Both the position numbers and the translations under genes were made by a program. From Kudoa neothunni (taxonomy: Eukaryota; Cnidaria), in contig OZ199840.1 of NCBI GenBank assembly GCA_964304625.1, forward strand, positions 6,572,001 to 6,636,000: a DNA stretch of 64,000 nucleotides, in the 5' to 3' direction. Under the pieces are notes generated by a model that did not search any database, had not been told where the DNA came from, and worked only from the letters and a program-made list of their open reading frames with translations. Positions 27,058 through 39,169 of the stretch are shown here, piece after piece. Positions within the stretch are counted from its first letter, which is position 1. Every line of letters begins with the position of its first letter.

Positions 27058-27743
27058 TATTTATGTACGACACAATGGGTCAAAATATGGCTCAATCCAA
27101 AATGGCTGATTTTTTTTAAATAGACAATAAGATTTAACTTTTTTTCTGTTATAGAACTTTTATTTACTTGTATTTTGGCAATAAAAGTGACACCAATTTT
27201 TTCTGTTACGTTCCCAAAATGAGATAATTCTAATATGTTGCGGGGAATAGTGTACAAAATTGATTGCAGTTGATTTTACGTTTTCCATCGTCCGGAAGGG
27301 ATTATACAAAACTGGTTGTCTATTGTATCTTATTTATATTTAATTTACCTTTGAAGTATAATGTTTCTTTTCTTGTTCGTGTAACTTTTGTAAACAAAGT
27401 AGAAATTATTGTAAAACCATTTTCCCGCTAAAAAATAAATTCGTCATATAATTCCTCATTTGAGATTGAGAAGAGGCACGGGAATCAAAATAAATTAGGA
27501 AATGCCGATACAGGAATTAACAACCTGGAAAAGATTCTTATATATTTTTAAGACTTTTCTTGCATTTCAAAATTAAGAGCAGATGAATTCTTACACCCTC
27601 AATCAAACGCGCCGTCTTAGAAAATGACAAATCATTTATGTGTTTAAACAACTCAAGAAAATTAGGTCCTTAAATTATTATAATTAAAGAAAACTAAATA
27701 TATGAAATACCAAATCATAACAAAAAACAGTTGTGAACTTAAA
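27058..27743. other. Intergenic AT-rich stretch
   Basis: Nothing recognised on either strand. It forms the 3' flank of the minus-strand gene ending at 27744. Confidence 0.35.
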
Positions 27744-28824
27744 TTAAGATGCACTAAGAAAGTTGGCCAGAGATGTACGAGGAGTTTGTTGTTTATCACT
27801 GAGATTATTTGTGGGGGCCAAACTGATTTCAACGAGGTTAGGACTTTGTTCGAAACGGTTAAGCAAATGAGTCACTGAAGGCTCAATCTCAACAAAAGTG
27901 TCCTTATTTTGTTCAACAAAAAGTTGATCAATTGCGGAATAATTGTTGGTTGGCAAATTCCATTGGCGATTCTCTTGAGACAGCCCAGCAGTATAATTAT
28001 TTAGCTGCTTCTTAAGGATTATTACAAATAAAAACTAAATCCAACCCATTAATAACTTACATTGTTAGCCAATAACATGACATTGGTTTTAAACAATTCC
28101 AACATTTTCATATCACTAGCGCATTTGAATAGCCGATTGTCGGAGTAACAATCTTTTACTGTTCTAGGTACAACATTTAAAATTTCTGAAACAACCATTT
28201 TGGCATCAGTAACCAAACTATTGTCTCTGTATAAGTAAAGTTTAATTACACAAAACATATCAACAAGTACTTTCGATCAGCATCTTGGATGAGTGTTGGT
28301 TTTAAATATGATTTACATTCTCGGTATTGATGAATTTGATCGAGGATATTTTGATATCTAAACGATGGGAATAGAAATTTAGACGGAAGTTGTGATCAAT
28401 TTACTTCACACATTGACTGTTATACAAATTGTCGTAGAGTTGTTTGTCTAGTTCCATCGAGTAGTATTCTTTCCTGTAATTTATTCAATATTACTCAATA
28501 GAGTCAAGTCATCAAATACATGTAGCTATAGTTCATCGATTTAACGATAGGGTTCACGCTGAAATTGATTAATTCGGGACTATTTGACAACAATTCTTTG
28601 AATTGAGTAGTTTCAACTAGCTCAACTAACAACAAAAACGTAAAGGTTTTCATTTCCCCCTTAAATTACTCAGTTTTTCTGCCATCGCTTCATTGAAAAA
28701 CTTTTTAACGACATACTATACAAATCTATCAATATGCATTTTTTCAAAAAAAACCTACCGTGATGGAAAACTGAAGGACTCTAATTTGCCAGCTATCTTC
28801 GTGATGGTGCTTATGTCGCTTCAT
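27744..28824 (-). CDS. Unidentified six-exon gene, 251 residues
   Basis: Six minus-strand exons (28824-28759, 28659-28520, 28473-28405, 28357-28271, 28226-28061, 27971-27744) join with matching phases into one uninterrupted 251-residue frame. The introns are 44-99 nt and all GT-AG. The protein starts MKRHKHHHEDSWQIRVLQFS, is mostly hydrophilic and likely helical, has no signal peptide or membrane segment, and ends in a Ser/Thr/Asn-rich tail (TNNLSDKQQTPRTSLANFLS). I do not recognise the family. The chance of six phase-consistent joins without a stop is low, so I take the gene as real. It lies head-to-head with SYVN1, start codons 296 bp apart, so the two may share a promoter. Confidence 0.65.
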
Positions 28825-29119
28825 AGTCGGGAACGGATAAGGCGCGAATAAGATGCGCAATCATAACAAACATTATCCATTAAATTTTGTTTAGTTATTT
28901 TAAGTTAGATAACCCAGTAAAAGAATTATCTATTTTAAGTCACATATTCCTCCCGAATACAATAACTACTTCAATCACTAATAATACGTTTCAGTAATAG
29001 ATAACTAATGACGTGGCAACAGTATATTTAAAAAACAAGTACTCAGAAAAGATGCCTCAACATTATTTTATGAATATATAACTAATAAAGTTATTTTTTC
29101 AGTTAAAAATATATAAAAT
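28825..29119. promoter_or_regulatory. Divergent intergenic region, probable shared promoter
   Basis: This 295-bp AT-rich gap separates the start codons of the minus-strand six-exon gene and plus-strand SYVN1/HRD1. TATA-like stretches near 29075-29085 and 29109-29115 are visible, but no specific factor site can be named. A shared promoter is inferred only from the arrangement. Confidence 0.35.
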
Positions 29120-31787
29120 ATGGATGTGACCCCTTGGGATAACATTGATAGGACCCGATTATTGACGAAGTTGTTAAAAATACTCTGGTTTTATCGTTTG
29201 ACGACTAGGATGCAGGGTGGAATATTTCATGGGGTAAATATTGGATTAGAGTTAGGTGACATTTTTTTATTTTTTAAATTTAGAATTTGGGTTATTTTAC
29301 GGCTGTAGCGTCAGCATTACTTGCTGTATTGGGCTCGTTCCTCTATCAACATATACTCTCATACGATAATGTTTTTCCAGCTATAACCAGTTTGTTCAAG
29401 ACCAAAATTGGAATTATGGTTTGTGTGCTATGGCGTTCTCTTTTTAAATTTCTCAACTAGGGTATTTATACAGCTACCCTGATAACGGCATTTCTACTCA
29501 CTTTACTGTTGTCCAAAATTATTCTTGGAAGATTGACGTTACTTGAAATTTATGTAAGTCTTTATTTTTGCAGTTTAACATAGAATATTTCATTTATTTC
29601 GGTGTGGTTAGAGCATTTCTACCGTCACAAGCTTTTACATAATTTCGAATGATAAATGTTCATTTGATTAAAATATATCTTGTAGGTTATTCACGATAAT
29701 CTACTTGAAACCTGTATCGAAGTGCTGATGATAACCGCCTTATTTCGAAACATTGCTTCGGAAAAGTTTTTTCTGCCACTAATCCACATGGTAGCGGTTA
29801 AATATTTTCATTGGATGTTGAAAGAACGTGTTGGCAATGTATACATTAGATGTTTGGATAACTTTGGTGTTAATTATTTGAATATAGATGGATCGATTGC
29901 CAGTTGTTTCATTTTCGTATTGTCTACGAATATTGGGTAGTAAAAACTTTAAATTTATTAGAGTCTAATTAATTGCTTGCGAATTATTAGTGCTGGGGAA
30001 TATTCTATTTGTTAACGATATCAAATTGGCTAACTATTTCAGTGACAAATCGTTAGACAGCTCATTTGTTCAGTTTATTTTTTTTGAACAGGTATTATTT
30101 ATTATTCATTAGTTTTTGTTCAATTGTGTGAGCGCAAAGAATGGGAGTTTTATTAAAATATATTCTTTGAAATCGCTAATGTTCATTAACATATAATAGT
30201 ATTCAATATTGGTCACCTATGTCATTCAAAACATTGCCAAATTTATTCTCAACTTCATCAACAATGTCAAAGCCGAACCTATGATTTTTAAATCCACTAT
30301 TGCTACTTTTATTGACATGATTATTTGTAAGTACACTCAATGATGAGTGCTAATATGCAAATATGGTGATCGTTTCTTATTAAATTCATTTAGATCTCTG
30401 TAGATCCATTATTTATATTATTTTCTGTTTGTTTTTTGCTATGGAACAAACTATGCCGCTTTTCATTATTATCCCTCTCATCAAAACTCTAGTGTAAGTA
30501 AAAGATTCGATGGTAATGTGATTGAATTCGCTTATTCTTTAGTCATGGCATTCAACATTGCTACACACTTGTCAAAACTTACTATGTTTTCTCAGAAATC
30601 AACAAAAGGTCAGTTAACTATGTCAACAAACGACTCCAAACTAATTTAATTCTGAATTATTACCCCTTTTGTTTGTCATATGTTAATTTTAATATCAGCG
30701 ATTTCAATTTATCGATCAAACATACAATCGATATTAAGGATGAAGTATTTTTAGTTAAATTTACTATTAGAAGTGGTATTATTTGATAAAAAAATTAGTA
30801 AATGTATTAAAAATCTATACAGGATTACATTTGTAAAGAATAGTTTTTACATTCTTACTAATGAATCTAACCGGCTGCTGATTTTAAAAAATTTATTATC
30901 ACTTTTAGATGTCCATTTATGTCTGAGGCTGAAGTGGAAGCTCTTAACGATAAAACTTGCATTGTTTGTCGTGAAGACATGGTTGAAGCTAGGAGATTGC
31001 CATGCCAACATGCTTTTCATTCTGATTGTCTAATGTTGTGGGTACAAAACGGCTCCAACTGTCCTACATGCCGCAAAGATATCATTGTATTAGATGTGCA
31101 TCGAGTTGAGTGTCACATTTTTGTTTAGTCTTCGTCAGATTCGTCTATTAGTAACGCGCCACCGCCGCCACCACCAGCTGATGAGAATGCACCCGAAAAC
31201 AATGGTGTTGGTATTAATGAAAATCCCAACGCTCAAGCTATACCCAATTCAACTGAAAATACCTCCAACACTCCGATGTCTAATAATGCTAGTAATGAAC
31301 AACTTTCGGGGCCTTCCTCCAGGCAATTAGAACCACCACCTCAACCCAATTCAATACTTTCAAACACTATTTCAACTGTTGAAGGTGCTTTTAATTGAGC
31401 TTTTATCAGGATGATAACTTGTTTTAGAGGGATTTCCTACAAATTTGAAAAGTGTTATTCCTATCTATCAAGGTGTGCCTAATCGGTTGCTCGATCTTAT
31501 TGACAAGAATGAAGAGATTGATTCGTTTTCTGCATTTACATTAAAGTAAAATCTGATTTCTCTCAAATATTAGTCGTGTATAACATTCTCCTAGTGATAT
31601 AAGATTTCTCCTAAAAGAAACAGACTTCTTACTTAATTCTGGAATCGGCCATGCATCTACTATAGGGATGGGAGAGAATAATCCAGTCACGAACAACGAT
31701 AATAAAAGAGAAAAGCTTAAACAAGCTATTAAAAATCTATCAAAAGCTCAATCCATCATTCAAGATGAGATTAATAAAATACCATAG
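29120..31787 (+). CDS. SYVN1: ER ubiquitin ligase synoviolin/HRD1, multi-exon
   Basis: RING E3 ligase of the ER membrane that ubiquitinates misfolded proteins for ER-associated degradation. Early exons are 29120-29233, 29284-29418, 29461-29553 and from 29686, all with short GT-AG introns. The membrane part follows the HRD1 pattern (ALLAVLGSFLYQHIL, a KYFHWMLKERV segment matching KCFHWLAEDRV, NILFVNDI, then IIYIIFCLFFAMEQTMPLF). The RING-H2 domain at about 30943-31080 has all ligands: CIVC...CQHAFHSDC...CPTCR. After it comes a Pro/Asn/Ser-rich tail (PPPPPPADENAP...), then ENNPV...KLKQAIKNLSKAQS and a TAG at 31785-31787. The first exon adds 38 residues ahead of the usual first membrane span, which is unusual. 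Exact middle exon limits are not all settled. Confidence 0.87.
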
Positions 31788-32853
31788 CCAAACAATTTAC
31801 GCCATTTTATTTTTTTATGATTTCTGTTCAGCTATTAGTCTCTTTATTTGTTCACAGCGTAAAATCTGTGATGCATTTATAAGAATGGAGAGTTATGGAG
31901 GATTTCTCCGCCCCCATGAACGTTGGATGTGCTGCAGCGAGTCACATGTAATCCCTCGTCAAATCTTTTTGCTGTAAGGCGTATTCGTCTCGGGGCCAAT
32001 ATCGCTCCAAAATTTATCCCTTTAAACTTCAATGTAAATGGCCTCGTGAGGTCTGTACGATTATTATCTACGATGTTTCGACGATTCAAACGTTTACACC
32101 TAACGATAGTCATAGTTGCACCACTTAGCAATTAGCATAAAATCTGAGGACAACTTTTATCACGAGGTAACGATACACAGTGCAGAATCAATGGTTTGAC
32201 AAAAGATAGGATTGAATTCTTGACCTGATAAAATCACATTCATGCCAACTTTAGGTGGTGTTGCTACGACAATGTTACTCAAAAAGGTTTTCATATGTTA
32301 TAAATAACTAGGTCAATATTTCTTAAGCTTTTCGATGCCTCGTAGTATATTTCGTCAAACCTTCCAAATTTTAGATATTTTATGATTACTCATGGGCTGT
32401 GGCTATTGTTATATTGTTGCTGAGAATTTAATCCTCAACCTGTGGTAGATACACTTTCAGGTTGTGGGGATCGTATAAAAACATTATGAGTTGTCAACGG
32501 GCTGAAAATCGTAAAACCTGTAGTTAATCCATAAATATTATACAGTAGAGAAAAAAATAAACCAAATTAAATATGCGAAATCTATTTTATATAATTTTTT
32601 CATAATCAAGAATAAAGTTTCTCGTATAAACTCTTAGTAATGCAATTAAATCCGAATCAGATAACATCGACCCATTCTTGTTTTAATTTATTTTCCTGCA
32701 AACAAAACTTTTCTTGCAAATATAAATAGAGCCAAACATTGAAAATATTTTGGTCGAAAATATTATCATAAATGGAAAAGTTTTGGATGACATGGTTTTT
32801 AGAAATAGATTAGAAATACGTTAAGAAATATTTTTTTTAATTTTTCATTGAAA
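31788..32853. other. SYVN1 3' flank and intergenic sequence
   Basis: Overlapping open frames on both strands around 31877-32135 are antisense pairs without recognisable content. No repeat boundary seen. Confidence 0.35.
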
Positions 32854-32857
32854 TGAA

Positions 32858-35823
32858 CCCTCTAAGCTATGAAAAAAATACCACCCTCCAACCAATTTGG
32901 GGTAAAAGTCACCACAGACTTTTTTGCTTAAATTTACTTTAAAAAATATTTTAATTTTATTTGCAAATTATTAAAAAATTCTATCGTAAGAGTTTTGAGA
33001 AAACCCGAAATTTCTGCATTACGTGATCGCGCTCGGCTAGCTTCGATTATGTATCGTACGTTTCCGGAAAAAATTAAACTAAAACAATACTATCAAACGG
33101 CCAAAAAACGACATTTTTGAAACAAAATAAACTTTCATAAAATAGTAAAAAAATGAGAATTCAATTTATGCACAACTTGTACATTTATTCGAAGAATGAA
33201 ATTTGTAGTAGAATTTACTACAATTCAAACATTTATTGGATGTTTTATATCATTTTGGCGTGAGAAAAACACGCAACGTCGTTGTTTTATTTTTGATGAT
33301 ACGTTACTTGAATTATGGATAGATAATGAAGAAGATCTTTTGATGACTATTTATTTTCATGTTTCTGTTCATCAGCGGCTGGGCATAAGGTCTCGGCCAT
33401 TTCCTTCAAAAAAGTACGCCTTAATTTCATTTTATCATCATATAGGTTTCTGTATAAAGCAAAAGCATTTATTAATGATAAGTCGACTATATTGAAAAAT
33501 ACAACCATGTGTCATCTCCTGTTTTTTTTGTTTACAAGGTAAAACCCCTGGCGCAACTTATTAGGTTGTGGAATTCTGGTTGGTCAGACCTCTTCCATTA
33601 ACGCTTTAGGCACCGCAGGACGTAACATAAAACCCCGTCGCTTATCTTTATGCGGTAGTGTGGGACTTTAATCCACTAAACATCCTCGTCTCAGGGCGAT
33701 CACCACCCCAAACCCTATCCTTTTACGGACGTTGGCTCTGTGAGGGCCGAAAATTATTTGCCTTTCGATGGGTTCCGAAAATTCAAACTCCTATTCAGGC
33801 TCACCCCATTTCGCGCGAATTTAGTCGCCAATGCATCCCACTCCACAGTGAGTGTACACGTTAACCACAGATCCCAAATATGGGATAGAGACGAACCGAC
33901 ACCGAAGCAGTAGTCTCAACACCGGCGGATTTGAACCCATTACCTCATGGTTCTGAGTCCGAGTGTCACACCGATGTGCTATCCGTCCTTGGTATGGGTC
34001 ATCCCTTGTTAAATCGTCTTACAGAGACAGATGACAACATTCTGTCAGCAGTGTTCATTCCTCTTTTATTCTGTTGATCCGCAATGTTGTTTGGGGCTTT
34101 TTCTTTTCACACTCACTAGAAATGTTCATGTTAATAGTCTCAGTCTACAAAAGAACCACACATTTCCTTTTCTTGTTAACATGGGAAGTTAACATTTTTT
34201 TTTTGAAAAATGCAAAGGTGGTGCTGTACAACTCTCTGTGTTTGGTAGGAAGAACACATGGCGGTGATTCTCTTTTTTTTTGTCGAATGGTCCCTAGACA
34301 CGTTAACCATCTCTCTAATAATTTGGTCGCCAACTTTAAGGATGAAATGAAGCTATCCGCCAAAATCGTTCTTCCGGAATGAAACAACGAGGCTGCCAGT
34401 GACAAGACGACACTTTCTCCAACATTACGGCTTCGGTCAGTTTCACCTCCGTTTTTCCAAGGTATGGAGAAATATTCACGATACAATTATCCGAAGGATC
34501 GTCAAGAAGGAAAGACTTCAACCCCTATTTCCCTGGTTTCAATGGCATATATTGCCTACATGGACACCTTCCCCTAAAAGATACTAACTGCTCATCAACA
34601 ATAACATCTTCATTTGGTGAAAAACACATCGGCAATACTTACATCCACATGTTCCATACATTGCGAATCGGACAAAATTTATCGTTTTCTCTCCGGTGTT
34701 CTTTAATGCCCAAGTCATCAAAATGAAGACATCTTAATATTTGCTGAAATCGGCGATAAATAAAGAGTTACCGATAGATAAACTCTCCTTCAGTGAAACT
34801 GAAAAGTTCAGTCAGTGACTCCTCTCTGTCCTTACGAACAGTCATTAATATTAGGATTCTCAAGAATCCTTTAAATTCTATTTCATTCAGATCAATCCAT
34901 GAGCCACGAAATTTAGCTTTTACAAATAAATTTTAAATTTTGTTATTTCTTCACAAATTTGGGTTGTGACCAATATAACAAAGCAATCCAAAATATTTGT
35001 GATCCGTTGCGTAGCGTATGCGGTTGGGCCAGGATAGGGATTCATAATATTCTCCATAGATGTCCTCGATGAAGTAGGTTTCTTTACTACCCAGAGAATT
35101 CCGTTTTTGCTCGTTGTAGCATTAAAGAAAGCTCACTCTCTGAAATTTCGTCAGAATAGTCCGATGGTTCCAACTAGCAGTCATCCAATTCACTCTCAGA
35201 AGATAGGTTTTCATCAAAAAACTCATCAAGGTCACTCATTGTAATTCATCTCCAGCACCTAGTTTACGTATGAAGTGTTATTCGAGTAGGCCCCTCACTA
35301 TTATTTTGAGGCATATTTATAATCAGAACTTAATTATCACATTAACGTATCCTTAAAATCAATAAAAAAATGAAACATAAATATTACTGATCTAGAATTT
35401 TTTTAATTAAGAAAACAAGGCTGTTACCCCTGTGGAAAGTCGAGCTATATCTATCATGGTTTTCGCCAGGAATGCATATTGTCTTCGAAATAGCCGAAGT
35501 GGATTACTTGTTATAGTAATTTCGATTTTTCTCAAAATTCTTGCGATAGAATTTTTCAATAATTTCCAAATCAAATTAAAATAATTATTAAAGTAAATTT
35601 AGGCAAAAAAAGTTTGGGATGATATTTACCCCAAGTTGGTTGGAAGATGGATTCTTTTAGGGGGTGATCCAATTAGTTTTTTTTCGTTAAATTTCAATAA
35701 ATGATAAAATTCACAAGCTTAGGGGAATAGCCTAAATTTTAAAAGAGTTGAAAAAACGAGCGAGATTTTATGGTCAGAATAAAAGTGTTTTGGGGTGTAA
35801 TACACCCCAAGTCGGTTAGAGGG
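32858..35823 (-). mobile_element. piggyBac element with decayed transposase and nested SINE
   Basis: The ends CCCTCTAAGCTA and CGGTTAGAGGG are flanked by TGAA (32854-32857, a mutated TTAA) and TTAA (35824-35827). A subterminal inverted repeat of about 100 bp (near 32880-32985 against 35535-35650) and a palindrome GGGGTGTAATACACCCC close to the right end mark the family. The minus strand encodes a broken piggyBac transposase starting near 35239 (MSDLDEFFDENLSSESEL), with ILRCLHFDD, VDEQLVSFRGR (first catalytic Asp), ADSFISSLKLATKL (the Asp of the YFDNF-type motif) and VDLSLINAFALYRN. Frameshifts, stops and the inserted SINE disable it. Confidence 0.8.
33520..33993 (-). mobile_element. tRNA-derived SINE nested in piggyBac
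   Basis: Minus-strand SINE with its A-rich tail at the left (TTTTTTTTGTTTAC) and its tRNA-like head at the right (GGATTTGAACCC... as the complement of the B box, ...CTATCCGTCCTTGG). It is flanked by an imperfect target duplication: ATGTGTCATCTCC (33507-33519) and ATGGGTCATCCC (33994-34005). It interrupts the transposase frame. Same family as the copies at 16136-16835 and 48093-48520. Confidence 0.8.
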
Positions 35824-35827
35824 TTAA

Positions 35828-38439
35828 ATCAACTCGAACTGTAATTCACTGGATATCGTCATTAAGTCAGTAGAAAAAGTTGTTACGAAGTTTAATTCAA
35901 GTCCAATTTTCTGAATATCTTAATTTTTTTTAACTCAAGACTCAATGTTTGAAGTTGATTGTAAATGTTGACCGAAAAGATTTTGGAACATTCATTTATC
36001 TGGTAAATGAAGGATGATAAAATTTTCCTGCCAGTTTTTTGTTTTGAAAACAGACGTAACTTTTGTTGGAATGGTTCAGTTTTTTAAAACATTTTGTATA
36101 CTAGCAGCCGTTATTGCTGAAGTTTGAAATTTAGTTAATTTAGTTTCTTGAATATATCAGTCAAAAACATGAGATTGAACTTCCACTCATCAAACTCAAA
36201 TCTTTTAACAAAGTTTCAAGTAACGTCTTTTATTTTGAAAAACACATTAATTTGAATCCGCAAGTCCTACACTCTCTTACAAATTTTTCCAGGACTGAGT
36301 CATCTTACATTTTTATGGTAGAGAATGTTATTATATACGGAATCTAAATCCTCCAGTAATGATCTGAATAACCTGTGATTTATCGTTTCTGCTTTAATAA
36401 TAGTCGCTGCATTCACGAGTGGATCTACAACATTTTTAGATTAAATGCAGATTTGCACGGGTTTCGTTGGTGCATATGCAGTTAAAAGAATATAAAGTGC
36501 AAACGATGCACCTTCGTGTATTAATGTTTGTCGGTGTTTGTGCGAACAGAAAGCCATGCCTCAATTTTGTTGCAAAACGCAGACGGAATTGATTTTAACT
36601 ATAAATTTCCGATACAAATTACAAATGAAGCCACATCCATGAGGTTCATATGAGACAATTCAATTTTTTAGATATATTGTAGTTGTGACTCTGTAAGTTT
36701 TATACTAATGATAAATCAATCCTTCGAAATCAATAAAAAATATCTCATGTTATTTACATTACAAAACTGTATTAATAATTTGTTTCATTTCGAATTACAT
36801 ATCGTATCCGAATCAGTATAGCAAGTTCTGGAAAAAATTCAATTAGTATCGCTGTTTCTAAAAAGTGTGAACATGGGAAAAAAACATCATTTTTTATTAT
36901 GAGAAACTTCTAAAGATTGTTATTGCATGGATAACGTTACGATTTCATAAATGGTTTATTATTGTGAGTTTTCATTCTGAAAAATCTTTTAATCATGTAT
37001 TTTTTTATTTTATTAAAAAATAAGAAAGAAAAAATTAACGAGAGTAAATTTTAATATTCCCATAAATTTGAATTTTCACTATAGCTTATTATGGTCGATG
37101 AGTAGTCGATTGCGAATTGTAGATTTGTATCTAAAATTTCAATTGCATTTTATGCAAATAATAAAGTCAATATTAGATTAGGATATCTCAAATTTGGGTT
37201 AAAAGTGCAAGTATTCATTATAAAGATTTTTGGATAATCGACAATTTCCAATATCACTAGCAATTTCGAGACTAAGAGGACGATTAGAATTTTGTTTGTT
37301 ATTCGCCAAACGGTTAACATCTACATCCATTACTTAAATAAAATAACACAAACTGCACAGCTCCTTCAGGGATCGGGAAATTTACGAATAGAAAAATCTT
37401 TTATAATTACTCAAAAAATTGACTAATTCTATCAACCTAGAGAAGTATATATATTATATATTTTATAAGAAAAACATTTAAAAAATAATATCTACTTGTA
37501 AAAGTACAAAAATAATAAATAGCATTTATAGAACCAAATGTAGCAAAAAAATAAAGTAAACTGTATAGTACATCTGTAACACTATTTCACTTAGAATCTA
37601 TTTTTAGTACACATTTATTTTGTAAAATACCTTCCTTAAAAATGAGTCTTTCAAAAATAATTAATTCAATATTTTTTTACTAATTTCAAATGTGATAATG
37701 TCAGAAGGTTGACTATATGTTTACATAAAGAATTGATTCATAAAATTTTAATAATAAAACGATTATAACTTGTTTTAAATAAAAATAATATAATCAAAAA
37801 AATATATTACCTAAAAAATCAATTATTCGATTGTCTTCTAGTTTTAACAAGTTTATGGTCGATTTAAAAAAAATGATATAGAAGCTAATTTATAATATGT
37901 GTAATATTATTGAAAATATGTTAAGTTATATTATTTTAAAGACATAAAATTTTTAAAAATGTTTTTAAGATGTAAACTTAACTTCTAAGTTAATGTATGG
38001 ATAATGCAACGGGTTTTAATTGGTTCTTAGAATTTTAATGAAGATTCACGTGTGTCAATGATGTTGTATTCGGGCTTTCGTAGAAACTTGGAACTTATCA
38101 TAATTAGCTGAATCCGTGATCTCGCTATTATTTTATTATAAACAATCATGAAAGCCTATACAACAAACGAGGCACGATAGTGTGTTTTTTAGATTCCTAA
38201 TCCTACCCTATCAACCCCACCAAGAACGCATTTTCTCCAATGTTAATAAATATTTTCTGATCTATATTTATTTGAATTTAAAAATTAACACCTATTTTAA
38301 AATAATTTAGTCAAAATATTTCTATAGTCGATCTTTTGAACCCTTGTTCTCAAAATGTGAGAGTGACACGAATAAGAAAAAATAACGAAAGTTTCGTCAA
38401 TGTACGTGAACAAATCACACAATAATCAAGAATTAGGGA
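35828..38439. other. Long gene-poor AT-rich stretch
   Basis: About 2.6 kb with only short open frames, many stops and local A/T runs. I see no exon series, transposase motif or inverted-repeat end. Confidence 0.4.
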
Positions 38440-39169
38440 TTTTAGTCACAAACACGAACGAAAATGCATGTCTGATAGAGTGTTATGAGGATTTCCTTTT
38501 CTAATATTGTCATCCAAGAGTTTGAACATTCCAGCATTTTCCCCCGTAATGACGGGACACTTTTCGTTATCCACTTATCAATCTGTCCCACAGTAACTCG
38601 CTTTTGTCAACTGCGCTGACGACAAATTCAAACAAGACTTCACCACTCGTTGATTAATCAAAGAGTCTAATGAAGGAAACTCTTTGGTAGTCTGAAATTT
38701 CTCATTCACTCCACGCATAAAGATAAGCAATTGAGCTATGTCCCAGATGTCTGTGCTTTCATCTGATGCCAACGAGTATCGAAAAAAAATGTTTTCCTGA
38801 TATCCTTCAATTTTTGGTTAAAATATTCACTCAGAATTCTATACTCTTGCAATATTCCTTCTTGACAATGAACGGTTTTTAAGTTTCCATTTTATTTCGA
38901 GGCACACAGTACTCGCACACTCTATCTTACATTATTCTACAAACCATCGTCCAAAAATGGTTTTACCCCGCATGCAATATTCAATTCTACCATAAAACTT
39001 GCTTTCGATCGGTTGTCGTCAATAACCAATTGGCTTTTTAAACAAATAATTTTCTTTTTATATTTTTCAACATATTCCAAGATTTTTATCTTGCGCTCTT
39101 CTATGGTTAGGTCTCAACCAAGATTTACTTGTTTGCTTCGATAATGACGTTTCAAATTATATTCCTTAA

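Noticed and set aside
31877-32135. Overlapping open frames on both strands downstream of HRD1
   Set aside because: Neither shows a domain, splice partner or codon pattern, and they mirror each other.
34074-34382. Plus-strand open frame inside the 32.8-kb piggyBac
   Set aside because: The opposite strand encodes recognisable piggyBac transposase segments over the same bases.
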